NCBI GenBank assembly: GCA_903813345.2
Contig: CAIIXF020000011.1
Coordinates: forward strand, 33,474,166-33,538,165
DNA from: Owenia fusiformis
Lineage: Eukaryota; Annelida; Polychaeta; Sabellida; Oweniidae
Length of the DNA stretch: 64,000 bases
Reading direction: 5' to 3'
In this document: one piece after another, positions 9,771 through 21,100 of the stretch
Layout of the letters: every line of letters begins with the position of its first letter
Position numbering within the stretch: the first letter of the stretch is position 1
Translations under genes and position numbers: made by a program
The notes under the pieces: model-generated
What the model saw: only the letters and a program-made list of their open reading frames with translations
What the model was told of the DNA's origin: nothing
The model's database searches: none

Positions 9771-12700
9771 TGTTTAGCTCACAAAGGTGTTTTACTTACA
9801 GAAGTGTTTAGCTTACAAAGGTGTTTTACTTACAGAAGTGTTTAGCTTACAAAGTTATTTTACTTACAGAAGTATTTAGCTTACAAAGGTGTTTTACTTA
9901 CGGAAGTGTTTAGCTTACAAAGGTGTTTTACTTCAGAAGTGTTTAGCTTACAAAGGTGTTTTACTTCAGAAGTGTTTAGCTCACAAAGGTGTTTTACTTA
10001 CGGAAGTGTTTAGCTCACAAAGGTGTTTTACTTACAGAAGTGTTTAGCTCACAAAGATGTTTTACTTACAGAAGTATTTAACTTACAAAGGTGTTTTACT
10101 TACGGAAGTGTTTAGCTCACAAAGGTGTTTTACTTTCAGAAGTGTTTAGCTTACAAAGGTGTTTTACTTACAGAAGTATTTAGCTTACAAAGGTGTTTTA
10201 CTTACGGAAGTGTTTAGGTTACAAAGGTGTTTTACTTACGGAAGTGTTTAGCTTACAAAGGTGTTTTACTTACAGAAGTATTTAGCTCACAAAGGTGTTT
10301 TACTTACAGAAGTGTTTAGCTCACAAAGGTGTTATACTTACGGGACTGTTTAGCTCACAAAGGTGTTTTACTTACAGAAGTGTTTAGCTCACAAAGGTGT
10401 TTCACTTACAGAAGTGTTTAGCTCACAAAGGTGTTTTACTTACAGAAGTATTTAGCTCACAAAGGTGTTTTACTTACAGAAGTGTTTAGCTTACAAAGGT
10501 GTTTTACTTACAGAAGTGTTTAGCTTACAAAGGTGTTTCACTTACAGAAGTGTTTAGCTCACAAAGGTGTTTTACTTACAGAAGTGTTTAGCACACAAAG
10601 GTGTTTTACTTACAGGAGTATTTAGCTTACAAAGGTGTTTTACTTACAGAAGTGTTTAGCTTACAAAGGTGTTTTACTTACGGAAGTGTTTAGCTCACAA
10701 AGGTGTTTTACTTACAGAAGTGTTTAGCTTACAAAGGTGTTTTACTTACAGAAGTGTTAAGCTTACAAAGGTGTTTTACTTACGGATGTGTTTAGCTTAC
10801 AAAGGTGTTTTACTTACGGAAGTGTTTAGCTTACAAAGGTGTTTTACTTACGGAAGTGTTTTGCTTACAAAGGTGTTTTACTTATAGAAGTATTTAGCTT
10901 ACAAAGGTGTTTTACTTACAGAAGTATTTAGCTTACAAAGGTGTTTTACTTACAAAAGTATTAAACTTACAAAGGTGTTGTACTTACAGAAGTATTTAGC
11001 TTACAAAGGTGTTTTACTTACAGAAGTATTTAGCTTTCAAATGTGTTTTACTTACGGAAGTGTTTAGCTTACAAAGGTGTTTTACTTACAGAAGTATTTA
11101 ACTTACAAAGGTGTTTTACTTACAGAAGTGTTTAGCTTACAAAGGTGTTTTACTTACGGATGTGTTTAGCTTACAAAGGTGTTTTACTTACGGAAGTGTT
11201 TAGCTTACAAAGGTGTTTTACTTACGGAAGTGTTTTGCTTACAAAGGTGTTTTACTTATAGAAGTATTTAGCTTACAAAGGTGTTTTACTTACAAAAGTA
11301 TTTAGCTTACAAAGGTGTTTTACTTACAGAAGTATTTAACTTACAAAGGTGTTTTACTTACAGAAGTATTTAGCTTACAAAGGTGTTTTACTTACAGAAG
11401 TATTTAGCTTTCAAATGTGTTTTACTTACGGAAGTGTTTAGCTTACAAAGGTGTTTTACTTACGGAAGTGTTTAGCTTACAAAGGTGTTTTACTTACAGA
11501 AGTGTTTAGCTTACAAAGGTGTTTTACTTACAGAAGTGTTTAGCTTACAAAGGTGTTTTACTTACAGAAGTGTTTAGCTTACAAAGGTGTTTTACTTACA
11601 GAAGTGTATAGGTTACAAAGGTGTTTTACTTACAGGAGTATTTAGCTTACAAAGGTGTTTTACTTATGGAAGTGTTTAGTTTATAAAGGTGTTTTACTTA
11701 CGGAAGTGTTTAGCTCACAAAGGTGTTTTACTTACAGAAGTGTTTAGCTCACAAAGGTGTTTTACTTACAGAAGTATTTAGCTCACAAAGGTGTTTTACT
11801 TACGGGAGTATTTAGCTTACAAAGGTGTTTTACTTACGGTAGTGTTTAGCTTACAAAGGTGTTTTACTTACGGAAGTGTTTAGCTCACAAAGGTGTTTTA
11901 CTTACGGAAGTGTTTAGCTCACAAAGGTGTTTTACTTACAGAAGTGTTTAGCTCACAAAGGTGTTTTACTTACAGAAGTGTTTAGCTTACAAAGGTGTTT
12001 TACTTACAGAAGTGTTTAGCTCACAAAGGTGTTTTACTTACAGAAGTGTTTAGCTTACAAAGGTGTTTTACTTACGGAAGTGTTTAGCTTACAAAGGTGT
12101 TTTACTTACGGAAGTGTTTAGCTCACAAAGGTGTTTTACTTACAGAAGTATTTAGCTTACAAAGGTGTTTTACTTACGGAAGTGTTTAGCTTACAAAGGT
12201 GTTTTACTTACGGAAGTGTTTAGCTCACAAAGGTGTTTTACTTACAGAAGTGTTTAGCTTACAAAGGTGTTTTACTTACAGAAGTGTTTAGCTTACAAAG
12301 GTGTTTTACTTACGGAAGTGTTTAGCTCACAAAGATGTTTTACTTACAGAAGTATTTAGCTTACAAAGGTGTTTTACTTACAGAAGTGTTTAGCTCACAA
12401 AGGTGTTTTACTTACGGATGTGTTTAGCTTACAAAGGTGTTTTACTTACAGAAGTGTTTAGCTTACAAAGCTGTTTTACTTACGGATGTGTTAAGGTTAC
12501 AAAGGTGTTTTACTTACAGAAGTGTTTAGCTTACAAAGGTGTTTTACTTACAGAAGTATTTAGCTTTCAAATGTGTTTTACTTACGGAAGTGTTTAGCTT
12601 ACAAAGGTGTTTTACTTACGGAAGTGTTTAGCTCACATAGGTGTTTTACTTACAGAAGTGTTTAGGTTACAAAGGTGTTTTACTTACGGAAGTATTTAGC

Positions 12701-13140
12701 TTACAAAGGTGTTTTACTTACAGAAGTATTTAGCTTTCAAATGTGTTTTACTTACGGAAGTGTTTAGCTCACAAAGGTGTTTTACTTACAGAAGTGTTTA
12801 GCTTACAAAGGTGTTTTACTTACAGAAGTATTTAACTTACAAAGGTGTTTTACTTACGGAAGTGTTTAGCCTACAAAGGTGTTTTACTTACGGAAGTGTT
12901 TAGCTTACAAAGGTGTTTTACTTACAGAAGTGTTTAGCTTACAAAGGTGTTTTACTTACAGAAGTATTTAGCTTACAAAGGTGTTTTACTTACGGAAGTG
13001 TTTAGCTCACAAAGGTGTTTTACTTACGGAAGTGTTTAGCTCACAAAGGTGTTTTACTTACAGAAGTGTTTAGCTTACAAAGGTGTTTTACTTACAGAAG
13101 TATTTAGCTTACAAAGGTGTTTTACTTCCAGAGGTGTTTA
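9771..13140. repeat. 34-bp minisatellite, block 3 (about 99 units)
   Basis: The main block of the array. Variants at the ACAG/ACGG and TTAC/TCAC positions recur in patterns. The block containing TACGGATGTG at 10,781 and AGCTTTCAAATGTG near 11,031 reappears exactly 374 bp later (11 units), showing a recent 11-unit duplication. On the minus strand every unit reads CTGTAAGTAAAA or CCGTAAGTAAAA, a 5' splice-site-like word. Long reading frames in it are by-products. Confidence 0.96.
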
Positions 13141-13213
13141 TGTTCAAATGTATTTTGCTTAAAGACTGAGGTGTTTATTATGTTTCGATTGTTTTTCAAA
13201 AGAAGTTACCTAC

Positions 13214-13930
13214 CTGAGAGTTCAAAGTGAAGCTTCTTTGAAACATTCCACAGTTTTACACACCCATCTCTTCCCTGGGAGACAACTGTGGCACAGGGCA
13301 CCATTTCCCCTGCATAAGGTGCTGTCTTCCGCAGAACTGCTTGGGTTGGCTTTAGAGCGAGAACAGACAGTCCATTATGTGCATCTATTGTTGCACATAT
13401 CCGATTCATTTCCAGATTCCATGCATTTATTCTCCCTACAAATTGAAACATTTTAATGGAGAATGTAAGTGTATTGTTTGCTACAGTCTAAAATTATTTG
13501 GGGGGTCTATTTAAGACAACACATTTTAGGACCCCCAATTCAATTCTAAGTTAATTGAATAATGGATTGGTAAACTAGCAGTTGAACTCAAGATGGTCTC
13601 AAGATGGCTGGATCTAATACTGTGAAGAATATTTCAAGAAAAGTAACTAAATGGATTCTTTTTCACTTCTAAGAATGTGATTAATATTTACATGTAATAT
13701 ACATTTGAAAATTAGTCTCTTGCTACTTTATTACTTTAACTACAAAGAAAAAGAATGAGCACATGGATGTTAATGTCAATTTGGTTGCTTGCAATTCTGT
13801 TTCTTTCATTACCTGAAGCCGTCCCCGAAATGAGAATTTCTTTCCCTTCGATATCACAGTATTTCAAACATGTAACATCAGAATCTGAGCCTCGTAGAAT
13901 GGCAACAGGATCTGGTGGCGCAGCACTCAT
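13214..13930 (-). CDS. GNB1L: GNB1L (WD-repeat G-beta-like protein 1), first two coding exons
   Basis: Two minus-strand exons. Exon 1 is 13,930-13,813, start codon at 13,930-13,928, donor CAG|GTAATG. Exon 2 is 13,435-13,214, acceptor TTTGTAG, donor CTCAG|GTAGGT. They join in phase 1 to give 113 codons. The protein begins MSAAPPDPVAILRG and continues through SGTASGRINAWNLE, IDAHNG and VVSQGRDGCVKLWN, matching the start of vertebrate GNB1L (a PPPDPxxVLRG opening, then SGSxSGxxxIW and LLSQGRDxxxxxWD). GNB1L is a small WD40 propeller protein; the two exons cover roughly its first two blades. An upstream in-frame ATG at 13,969 is less likely, because the 13,930 start aligns with vertebrate proteins. 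Remaining exons must lie left of the window, so the ~13 kb of minisatellite and transposon would be intron 2. Confidence 0.88.
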
Positions 13931-13970
13931 TTTAAGTCTTATAAGCTGATATGACTCATTCAACTTCAAA

Positions 13971-14670
13971 CGTGTGCATCAACTGAAGCAAGAAAGAATT
14001 AATTCTTTAACTGGCTACTAACTTACATGGAAACATAATAGGCCCTAATGAATTGTCTGGAACAAAAAGTGTGTTCATAAAAAGGGAAATAGATTGCTTT
14101 TCAAATCAGTTGTTTTCATTTTTACTTTATTTCTAGAAATGAATTCAAATTCTCAAAGCTCCTATCATTTTAGGCAATATATTAGGCACATTTTCTGAAA
14201 ATTCAAACTTCAAATAAATTCAAAAATCCACAAGTTTTTTACATTTTCTGTTTGGCCTAAAATTCTGGAAGCTACCCGAGACCTAAGGTCTTGAACCATC
14301 ATCCTTGATTATTGTATGATGCTATGTTCTCCCAGACTAAAAAATGTGTGGCACTCACACCGCATGAATTTTGGCTGCACTATGCTGATTTATTTCAGGC
14401 CATGCATAAATTAACAGCGCCATTTGAGCATTTAAAAGCCTTTTAACTGAGATGACAGACCCCCTATTATTGCGCTCACTCGAAGTTGTATGTCAAATAA
14501 GATATTTCAATGCTTTGAAACCTGAAATATGCCTACATATTCTCTTTGGAATTTTGAATGAGGTATTTCAGTGCTTTGAAACATGAAATATGCTTCTATA
14601 GGCTCTGAAATTACTCAGAATCCACAAAATGATGTTCAACAATGTCTGAAGCATAGATATTCACAGTACT
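13971..14670. other. GNB1L upstream/5' flank, no further gene seen
   Basis: AT-rich sequence upstream of the GNB1L start. A short ATTTCANTGCTTTGAAAC motif is repeated (about 14,505 and 14,566). I see no TATA box and no convincing coding exon. Confidence 0.5.
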
Positions 14671-15004
14671 GTCAACCCCGAAATATTTTCTCGAGGGACA
14701 GATTTTTTAGACCCAGTGCCCAAAATTCGTGGGATTTTGCGGGACATCCACCTAAATTCACGGGATTTCGCGGAACATTTAAGGGATTTGCGTGATTGCG
14801 CTACTAGGCCAAATTTGGATCAAATCCGCAGGAGCATTCGAGGGATAAACACGCTAATTGCGGGACAGTTAACAGGGTAACCACAAAAGACTTCACAAAG
14901 GGACAGATTTTTTAGACAAAGTGCCCTAAATTTGCGGGGTTTCATGGGACATCCACCCTAAATTTGCGTGCGACATTCAAGGGATTTGCATGATTGAGAA
15001 AGTA
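14671..15004. repeat. GCGGGA-rich dispersed repeat with internal duplication
   Basis: Starts TACTGTCAACCCCGAAATAT. The segment GGGACAGATTTTTTAGAC with its downstream GCGGGACATCCACC is present twice (about 14,694 and 14,899). A similar patch (CGGGACTTCGCGGGTCACGC) lies at about 17,582-17,650 and ends CTTGACAGCTCTG, possibly the opposite end of the same kind of element. Confidence 0.5.
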
Positions 15005-15098
15005 CTCAAATCAAACTTTCAGATACTGATTTATCAAATATATTGCACTTAACTTAAATAAACGTCAACACAATTTCACACAATACGCATAGAAATAC

Positions 15099-15687
15099 TG
15101 TAATGACCCGAGGGCGCCCCAGGGGAATAACTAATTAACTAACGAACTAACGAGCATAGTGTAACAAGCCAGATAAAGAAACTGAATGAAAGTGTGCTAA
15201 ATTCAATGCCCCGTGTGGGAATCGAACCTAGGACCCTTGGATCCAAAGTCTGATGCTCTACCGACTGAGCTAAAGAGGCTTAAGCCACTACAGCTGGACT
15301 GTAGTAGCAACTTGATATCAAGGGTCGTTACACTATCTCCCCCTTTGAAAGGACCACGCCCTCGTGGTCAGCCCTGCTTCCCTAGCAGTGACTACCATAT
15401 ACACACGGGCGCAAAGGATACAACCAATGCTCTGATCCCACATCTGACACCATTGTAATGACCCGAGGGCGCCCCAGGGGAATAACTAATTAACTAACGA
15501 ACTAACGAGCATAGTGTAACAAGCCAGATAAAGAAACTGAATGAAAGTGTGCTAAATTCAATGCCCCGTGTGGGAATCGAACCTAGGACCCTTGGATCCA
15601 AAGTCTGATGCTCTACCGACTGAGCTAAAGAGGCTTAAGCCACTACAGCTGGACTGTAGTAGCAACTTGATATCAAGGGTCGTTACA
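15099..15687 (-). mobile_element. TRIM (terminal-repeat retrotransposon in miniature), 589 bp
   Basis: Two direct 234-bp LTRs (15,099-15,332 and 15,454-15,687) that look identical flank a 121-bp non-coding core. LTR ends are TGTAATGACC and GTCGTTACA on the plus strand. The transcription sense is minus: next to the LTR at 15,454 the core reads, on the minus strand, TGGTGTCAGATGTGGGAT (15,452-15,435), one mismatch from the complement of a tRNA-Leu 3' end and so a primer-binding site. The other core end reads AAAGGGGGAGATAG, a polypurine tract directly before the second LTR. Flanks are ATAC and CTAC, an imperfect 4-bp target duplication; copy 1 of the segment shows the empty site. It has no genes and must borrow enzymes from an autonomous LTR element. 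Confidence 0.9.
15208..15279 (-). other. tRNA-like sequence inside the TRIM LTR (also 15,563-15,634)
   Basis: Read on the minus strand, 72 nt start GCCTCTTTAGCTCAGTCGGT and end GGGGC. The acceptor stem pairs at 6 of 7 positions (GCCTCTT with ACGGGGC), the D-arm (GCTC...GAGC) is intact, and the B box GGTTCGATTCC is present. The anticodon stem and T stem are broken. By eye it is closest to tRNA-Lys in the D-arm and anticodon region, but the loop reads CTTTGGA. A repeat-borne tRNA relic, not a functional tRNA gene. It is present once in each LTR. Confidence 0.75.
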
Positions 15688-16529
15688 CTACTATTAAATT
15701 TATTATAATTTATCAAAAACAAAAACCATGCTTTAGGTGTGAGTACCGTAATCCAACACAAAATTCAAAAATTCTGAACAATACTATATTGCACGTATGG
15801 CGTTCGTGACCAACTATGAAGCGCTTACTCCCCATAGTGTTATCAAAATGTACCTATTCATATAGGGGTTCGATTTATCTACATCAAATTATAGGAAGTC
15901 AGGTTTCTTTTCGAGATATGCAAAAAATATAATTAACTTATGCGCTGTTTGCGAATTACCATGTTAATGGGCATGTTTAGCTATGTTCATTTTTTCCTTT
16001 GAGGACCACTGGCGATACTCACCACGTTTGTACATTTTTTGAAATCATCCTTTACATTTTGCACCTCGATCGATGCTGCTACTATACCATGCTTTTCCTT
16101 TCTAGTTTTTCCCCGAGTATTCATGAGTGACTGACATTTTCATATTTTTGGAAAAAACTAAACTGGAAGTGACCTAAATACACTGGACGAAATACCCTAG
16201 ATAATTCCCGGGGATTCATTCTAAATTTTAGCGAAGATTTATATTGGCAAATTTTTCAATTTCGCCAAATTAAAGCGGGCGCCAAATTAACCCAATCTAC
16301 AGTACTTGAGAAGCTAACTACAGTGGGAGACATTAATAAACCTGAACCATCAAAAGTTGTCCCAATGAGATAAATCCTAAGTTTCATGTCTCAAACTATC
16401 CCAAGCGGTAGAAAAATAATTCCCATTCACTCTAAGTAGCACAATAAATGAATCCAATGCTTCATACCTGCAAATGATTGATAAATTCCTACCAAATCGA
16501 ACAAATGTTTTCATGCCATGTTTGTGATC

Positions 16530-16658
16530 CAAGGAGGATTGACTCCCAGAATGCAGTATCAGTTAACCTTATTTACTCGTTACAGGTTTCAAAATGGTGG
16601 AACGGCATTTTGAAAGCTGGCACGTGTCATGTTGCATTCTGGGAGCAAATCCTCCTTG
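16530..16658. mobile_element. Short MITE (129 bp)
   Basis: Inverted ends of about 26 bp: CAAGGAGGATTGACTCCCAG at the left, mirrored by CTGGGAGCAAATCCTCCTTG at the right, extending through AATGCA. It begins exactly where the 920-bp duplicated segment ends. No coding capacity and no clear target duplication. Confidence 0.75.
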
Positions 16659-16883
16659 CGGCGTAATTGGGCTCCAAAATCACCTCAACATTTGAAGAGT
16701 CAGCATTAACATGGATGGATGGATTAACATTAACGGGATGGAGAAAATAGAGCACTCAATTCACTGAGGTAAGAATTAATGACATATGTGACAGAATGTC
16801 TTTTTCATAGTGTTAGTAATTATTTATGTTCACCACTTTATGGTGTTATTTGGATCAAAATCACAGTTTCTTAAATTAACTAT

Positions 16884-17272
16884 AGTCCATTTCACTGCTT
16901 CATTTCGTCAGTAGAACGGCAAAAATAAGAAATTGGGAGACCATTGTGCAATAATATATGGAAAAGTATATTCATAATGTACATGAATGACATTTGTATA
17001 TCTTGGATTGCTTCTAGTTTGGCTTATAGAGTGTGTGGCCTCTTATATTTGGATGTTTCTCTGCCATGTTATTTTCAATAAGATTAACATGGCTGAAATT
17101 CTTCAAATTACAAGACGGCACAGGATTATTGCACAAAAAACTAAAAAATCTGAAATATACAAATGTCATTCATGTACATTATGAATATACTTTTCCATAT
17201 ATTATTGCACAACGGTCTCCCAATTTCTTATTTTTGCCGTTCTACTGACGAAATGAAGCAGTGAAATGGACT
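16884..17272. mobile_element. Palindromic MITE (389 bp) with CTAT target duplication
   Basis: Near-perfect inverted arms of more than 120 bp. AGTCCATTTCACTGCTTCAT at the left end mirrors ATGAAGCAGTGAAATGGACT at the right. It is flanked by CTAT on both sides (16,880-16,883 and 17,273-17,276). The inner arms (TGTGCAATAATATA..., ATGAATGACATTTGTATATC) match the MITE at 2996-3374, though the outer arms differ, so the two share a core. Confidence 0.85.
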
Positions 17273-17669
17273 CTATATGCTCTTTCCAAAAGCAGTCTTC
17301 GATGATCTGATGCACTGGGAGTTTGGCAGCACTTTTCAAATTAGGAAAACTTTACATGTACTCCTCAAAAGTGCAAAAACTTAGCTAGCTTCTTATATCA
17401 CAAGATAATCTAGTCCAACAACATAAGACCTAGCCTGAGCCTCGTTTCTTATCTGACATGTCTTATGGCCAGGGAAGAATGCCGTTATTGAGTTTAACAA
17501 CGTTGAACGAAAGATAATCACAATATAGCCTAGGGCGGGGATTGCAACAATTAAGAAATTAGCAGAGGTAAAAGACGACATTTGCGGGACTTCGCGGGTC
17601 ACGCGAATTAGCCTAATTTTGATCAAATTCATGGGATAATCCCGCCATTCGCAGGACACTTGACAGCTC

Positions 17670-18124
17670 TGTATTCAGTATACTATAAACACCACAAGTG
17701 CATAGTCGTGTGTGTTGAGCAAAAATTTTATTTAATTTTGAAATCAATTCGATTCAAGAGGTTCTATATTTCGTCTAGAAGTAGAAACTAGCTTATTCAA
17801 AATAAAAATGGAATAAAAATAGCCCGTGAGTGGGCGATAATAGAGTAAAATCCCTCCACAACGACATTTCAACACCAATGTTACGGCTATCAGGCTAGGA
17901 CTAGCTTCATAAAATAAAATAAAAGATAAACCTTGTCATTAGTCACTCCATCTCTCGCTGAATAAAGTAATTTATGCTAAAACTATTATATTTATTTTTA
18001 TTTTCTGTTTTTAAGTCTCGCATGTGTGGTGCTCTCGCGTGATTTTACGAGAATTGGTTGCCAAGAAAAAATCAACAGAAGTATTTTTAAAAATTTCAGT
18101 TTAATTTGATAAATTACTTGCAAA
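17670..18124 (+). promoter_or_regulatory. Presumed DYNLT1 promoter and 5' UTR
   Basis: The stretch before the DYNLT1 start codon has no TATA box at a sensible distance. It contains TCTCGCGTGATTTTACGAGA (about 18,032-18,051), an imperfect inverted repeat, and GGTTGCCAAG nearby. No transcription start can be fixed from sequence. Confidence 0.3.
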
Positions 18125-21100
18125 ATGGATGATTTTCAATCTGCAGAAGAAGTGAGTTTTATATATTGTGATATGTTCTTGAAAAAGGCATTGTATTTTG
18201 TGGTTAAAACATTCGAATTTAATGTAAATATGAACTATAAATTTTACAAGGTCATAAAAATTGTGAACAAAATTCAGCAATTTATTTCTAGTCTACATTG
18301 CGGGATTTCCCACGTGCTGGGAGCAAAAACATTAATAATTTTATTTCTTCTTTCAGGCTGCTTTTGTGGTAGATGAAGTTAGCAATATTATCAAGGAGGT
18401 AAAGTAAAATTGATACTTATCGTACGTTCTTGTTGTAACCTACATGTTGAGTAGATCTATCGGGAGGTCGTCCTTCAGGGGGGATGGTGTAATGACCCTC
18501 AATGGCAAGACGCTACTACTGCTGTAGTGGCTAGCCATTTACTGAATCCGTAGAACGTTGGGCGAAGGCCTGAGCCTACGACGTTGGGCTTGAGAGTGGA
18601 AGGTCCTGGGTTCGGGTTTATGTAAAAAACTGGGTGACTAGGTAGCTGGGTGACCAGATACCTAATGTTCCTACCAGGGTTAGGAATTTGATTTTTTCAT
18701 TTTATGCCTCAAAACGCCCAACTGACCTCTAACTCAATGTACCAGTCATGCAACCAATCAAGCAAACAACCAACCAACCAACTAATCTACAAATAAACCA
18801 ACCGCCAAAATAAAGAAACATCGATATACTGTCCATCACTAAAGCAAAAAATCAAGCGTTATGTCTGTATGTCATGTTGGTATAGTCTCCAACTTTGTGG
18901 CCGGTGTTTGGCAGTCAGCTTTTGAAGTTCGGTATCTGTAACAAATGGCTTGTTGTGACATTTTGCGATTTAATGGCTTGTCATTTTTATTGCTATAATC
19001 ATTTTGTTAAAAGTGATATTCCATGCCTAAATGGGAATGAGGTATACACTCAAATGTCTGTCTGCGCCGTTCCATCCAGATGAATATAACTAGCTTTTTT
19101 CCTTTTCAGTCAATTGAAAGTGCTATTGGAGGGAATGCATATCAACACAACAAAGTGAACCAGTGGACATCCAATGTTGTAGAACAATGTCTTAACCAGT
19201 TAACCAAATTAGGAAAACCTTTCAAATATATTGGTAAGTTTTTTTAAGTAAATAATGAATCAATAAAAAATGATGGTCAAAGCATAAAATTGAACAATGT
19301 TTTTTTATAAATACACATTTTGTTGATTGTGTAACTCACTTTGATGTCTAAATTAAATGCAAACTCCATCATTCAGTTCTATTTTTGCTATTTGTTTTTA
19401 GACTATCACTATGAATTGATGCTATCACTTTGATTTTGTCCCACCATCTCCTAAAGGAGATACTTTGTGACTCTTTGCTGCTCCCTTTTCAGGATTTGAA
19501 AGGAGAGTACACACCACATTATATAACAGCACACATTTGATTTCCAGTTTCAGTTGTTATGACACAGAAATGTGGAGCTGGTTTACATGTTGCAAGTTCT
19601 TGTTATTGGGATGCAAGCACTGATGGTAGATTTCACATTCTACAAAATATCTGCTGGCCTCATGTTTTTCTTCCATTTCATACACAAGAGTAAGTCATTC
19701 CCCCCTTCTAATATTTCCTATGTTGAAATATAGGCTACAGAATATAAGAGGGAGGGGTGACTTATTCCCCATGGTTTCATTGAACAATACTTCAGTTTAA
19801 TTGTAGTTTAGGCCTAAAAAGAATGTATTGAATTATGAAAGGTCCAGAAAGGCCATGGACAAGAGGAAACATGTATCCTAAAATCATGGACCTCTATCCT
19901 ACATTGATATAGGTCCATGTTAAAATATGGGGAAGAAAAACATGAGTGAACAATACCATAACTGTATAAGGGCTTGGAGACACTCGGAGGAATGCCATTT
20001 TATTATTGCTCTCCCTATAGATATAAATGTGCAAGCTTTGCACCCCCCTCCCTTGTGACGTGAAGTCAACTGAAGCAAAGTGGAATGTGTCACGCTGACA
20101 AAAAATACAAGCATATTTTCAACAATGGTTTGAAACTGTCATGGCTGTCTGACAAATGGCGATTGAGTGATTGCCAATGTGTTAAATTGTGGCAACCAAA
20201 TTTTCAACCCATGAACCCTGTTTCCTACTGAAAATGATTTTATGCTTTTTTGTTGAATTATTCTGTTGACAGCTCACACATTGCATATAATATAGTAGAT
20301 GTATGTTGTATACTGCCTTAAGCCAACCCAACTTCGACTATTAAAATGTATGAACTTTACTGAAAAGCATGTGAATTACATGTACATGTTTCTTAAATAG
20401 TGAATTCCCATGTTGTTAATACCCCTGAGCAGAAGTTTGGTTGGCAATGACAATACAGACACAAAATCCCATGTAGTGTAATGCTAATGCCCTCATGCTA
20501 TTTTCCCATTATTTATTTCCTTTATTATGCTTACCCATACTTGAATGTATAGTAATCAATTGGAGATGGACTTATGTGCAACATCCTTTGTCCCATACTA
20601 CTATATCCCTGGACTTATGTGCAACATCCTTTATTATGCGCAACATCCTTTGTCCCATACTATCCCTGGTCTTATGCGCAGCATCCTTTGTCCCATACTA
20701 TCCCTGGACTTATGCGCAACATCCTTTGTCCCATACTATCCCTGGACTTATGCGCAACATCCTTTGTCCCATACTATCCCTGGACTTATGCGCAGCATCC
20801 TTTGTCCCATACTATCCCTGGACTTATGCGCAACATCATTTGTCCCATACTATCCCTGGACTTATGCGCAACATCCTTTGTCCCATACTATCCCTGGACT
20901 CATGCGCAGCATCCTTTGTCCCATACTATCCCTGGACTTATGCGCAGCATCCTTTGTCCCATACTATCCCTGGACTCATGCGCAGCATCCTTCGTCCCAT
21001 ACTATCCCTGGACTTATGCGCAGCATCCTTCGTCCCATACTATCCCTGGACTTATGCGCAACATCCTTTGTCCCATTCTATCCCTGGACTTATGCGCAAC

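Larger units (their letters stand above)
15021..16533. repeat. 920-bp segmental duplication, copy 2 (carrying a TRIM)
   Basis: The second copy of the 8851-9770 segment, split by the retrotransposon at 15,099-15,687. The empty site is preserved in copy 1. Copy 2 continues directly into a MITE at its right end, whereas copy 1 ends abruptly in minisatellite, so copy 2 is more likely the ancestral location. Confidence 0.9.

Noticed and set aside
446-12597. Repetitive 60-75-codon frames rich in YKGVLLTEVFSLQ
   Set aside because: By-products of the 34-bp minisatellite; 34 is not a multiple of three and no start context or conservation is expected.
13238-13949. Plus-strand frames opposite GNB1L
   Set aside because: They are antisense shadows; the minus strand gives the clear GNB1L match with correct splice sites.
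15208-15634. Two tRNA genes on the minus strand
   Set aside because: Both are identical parts of the two TRIM LTRs, with broken anticodon and T stems; relics inside a mobile element.
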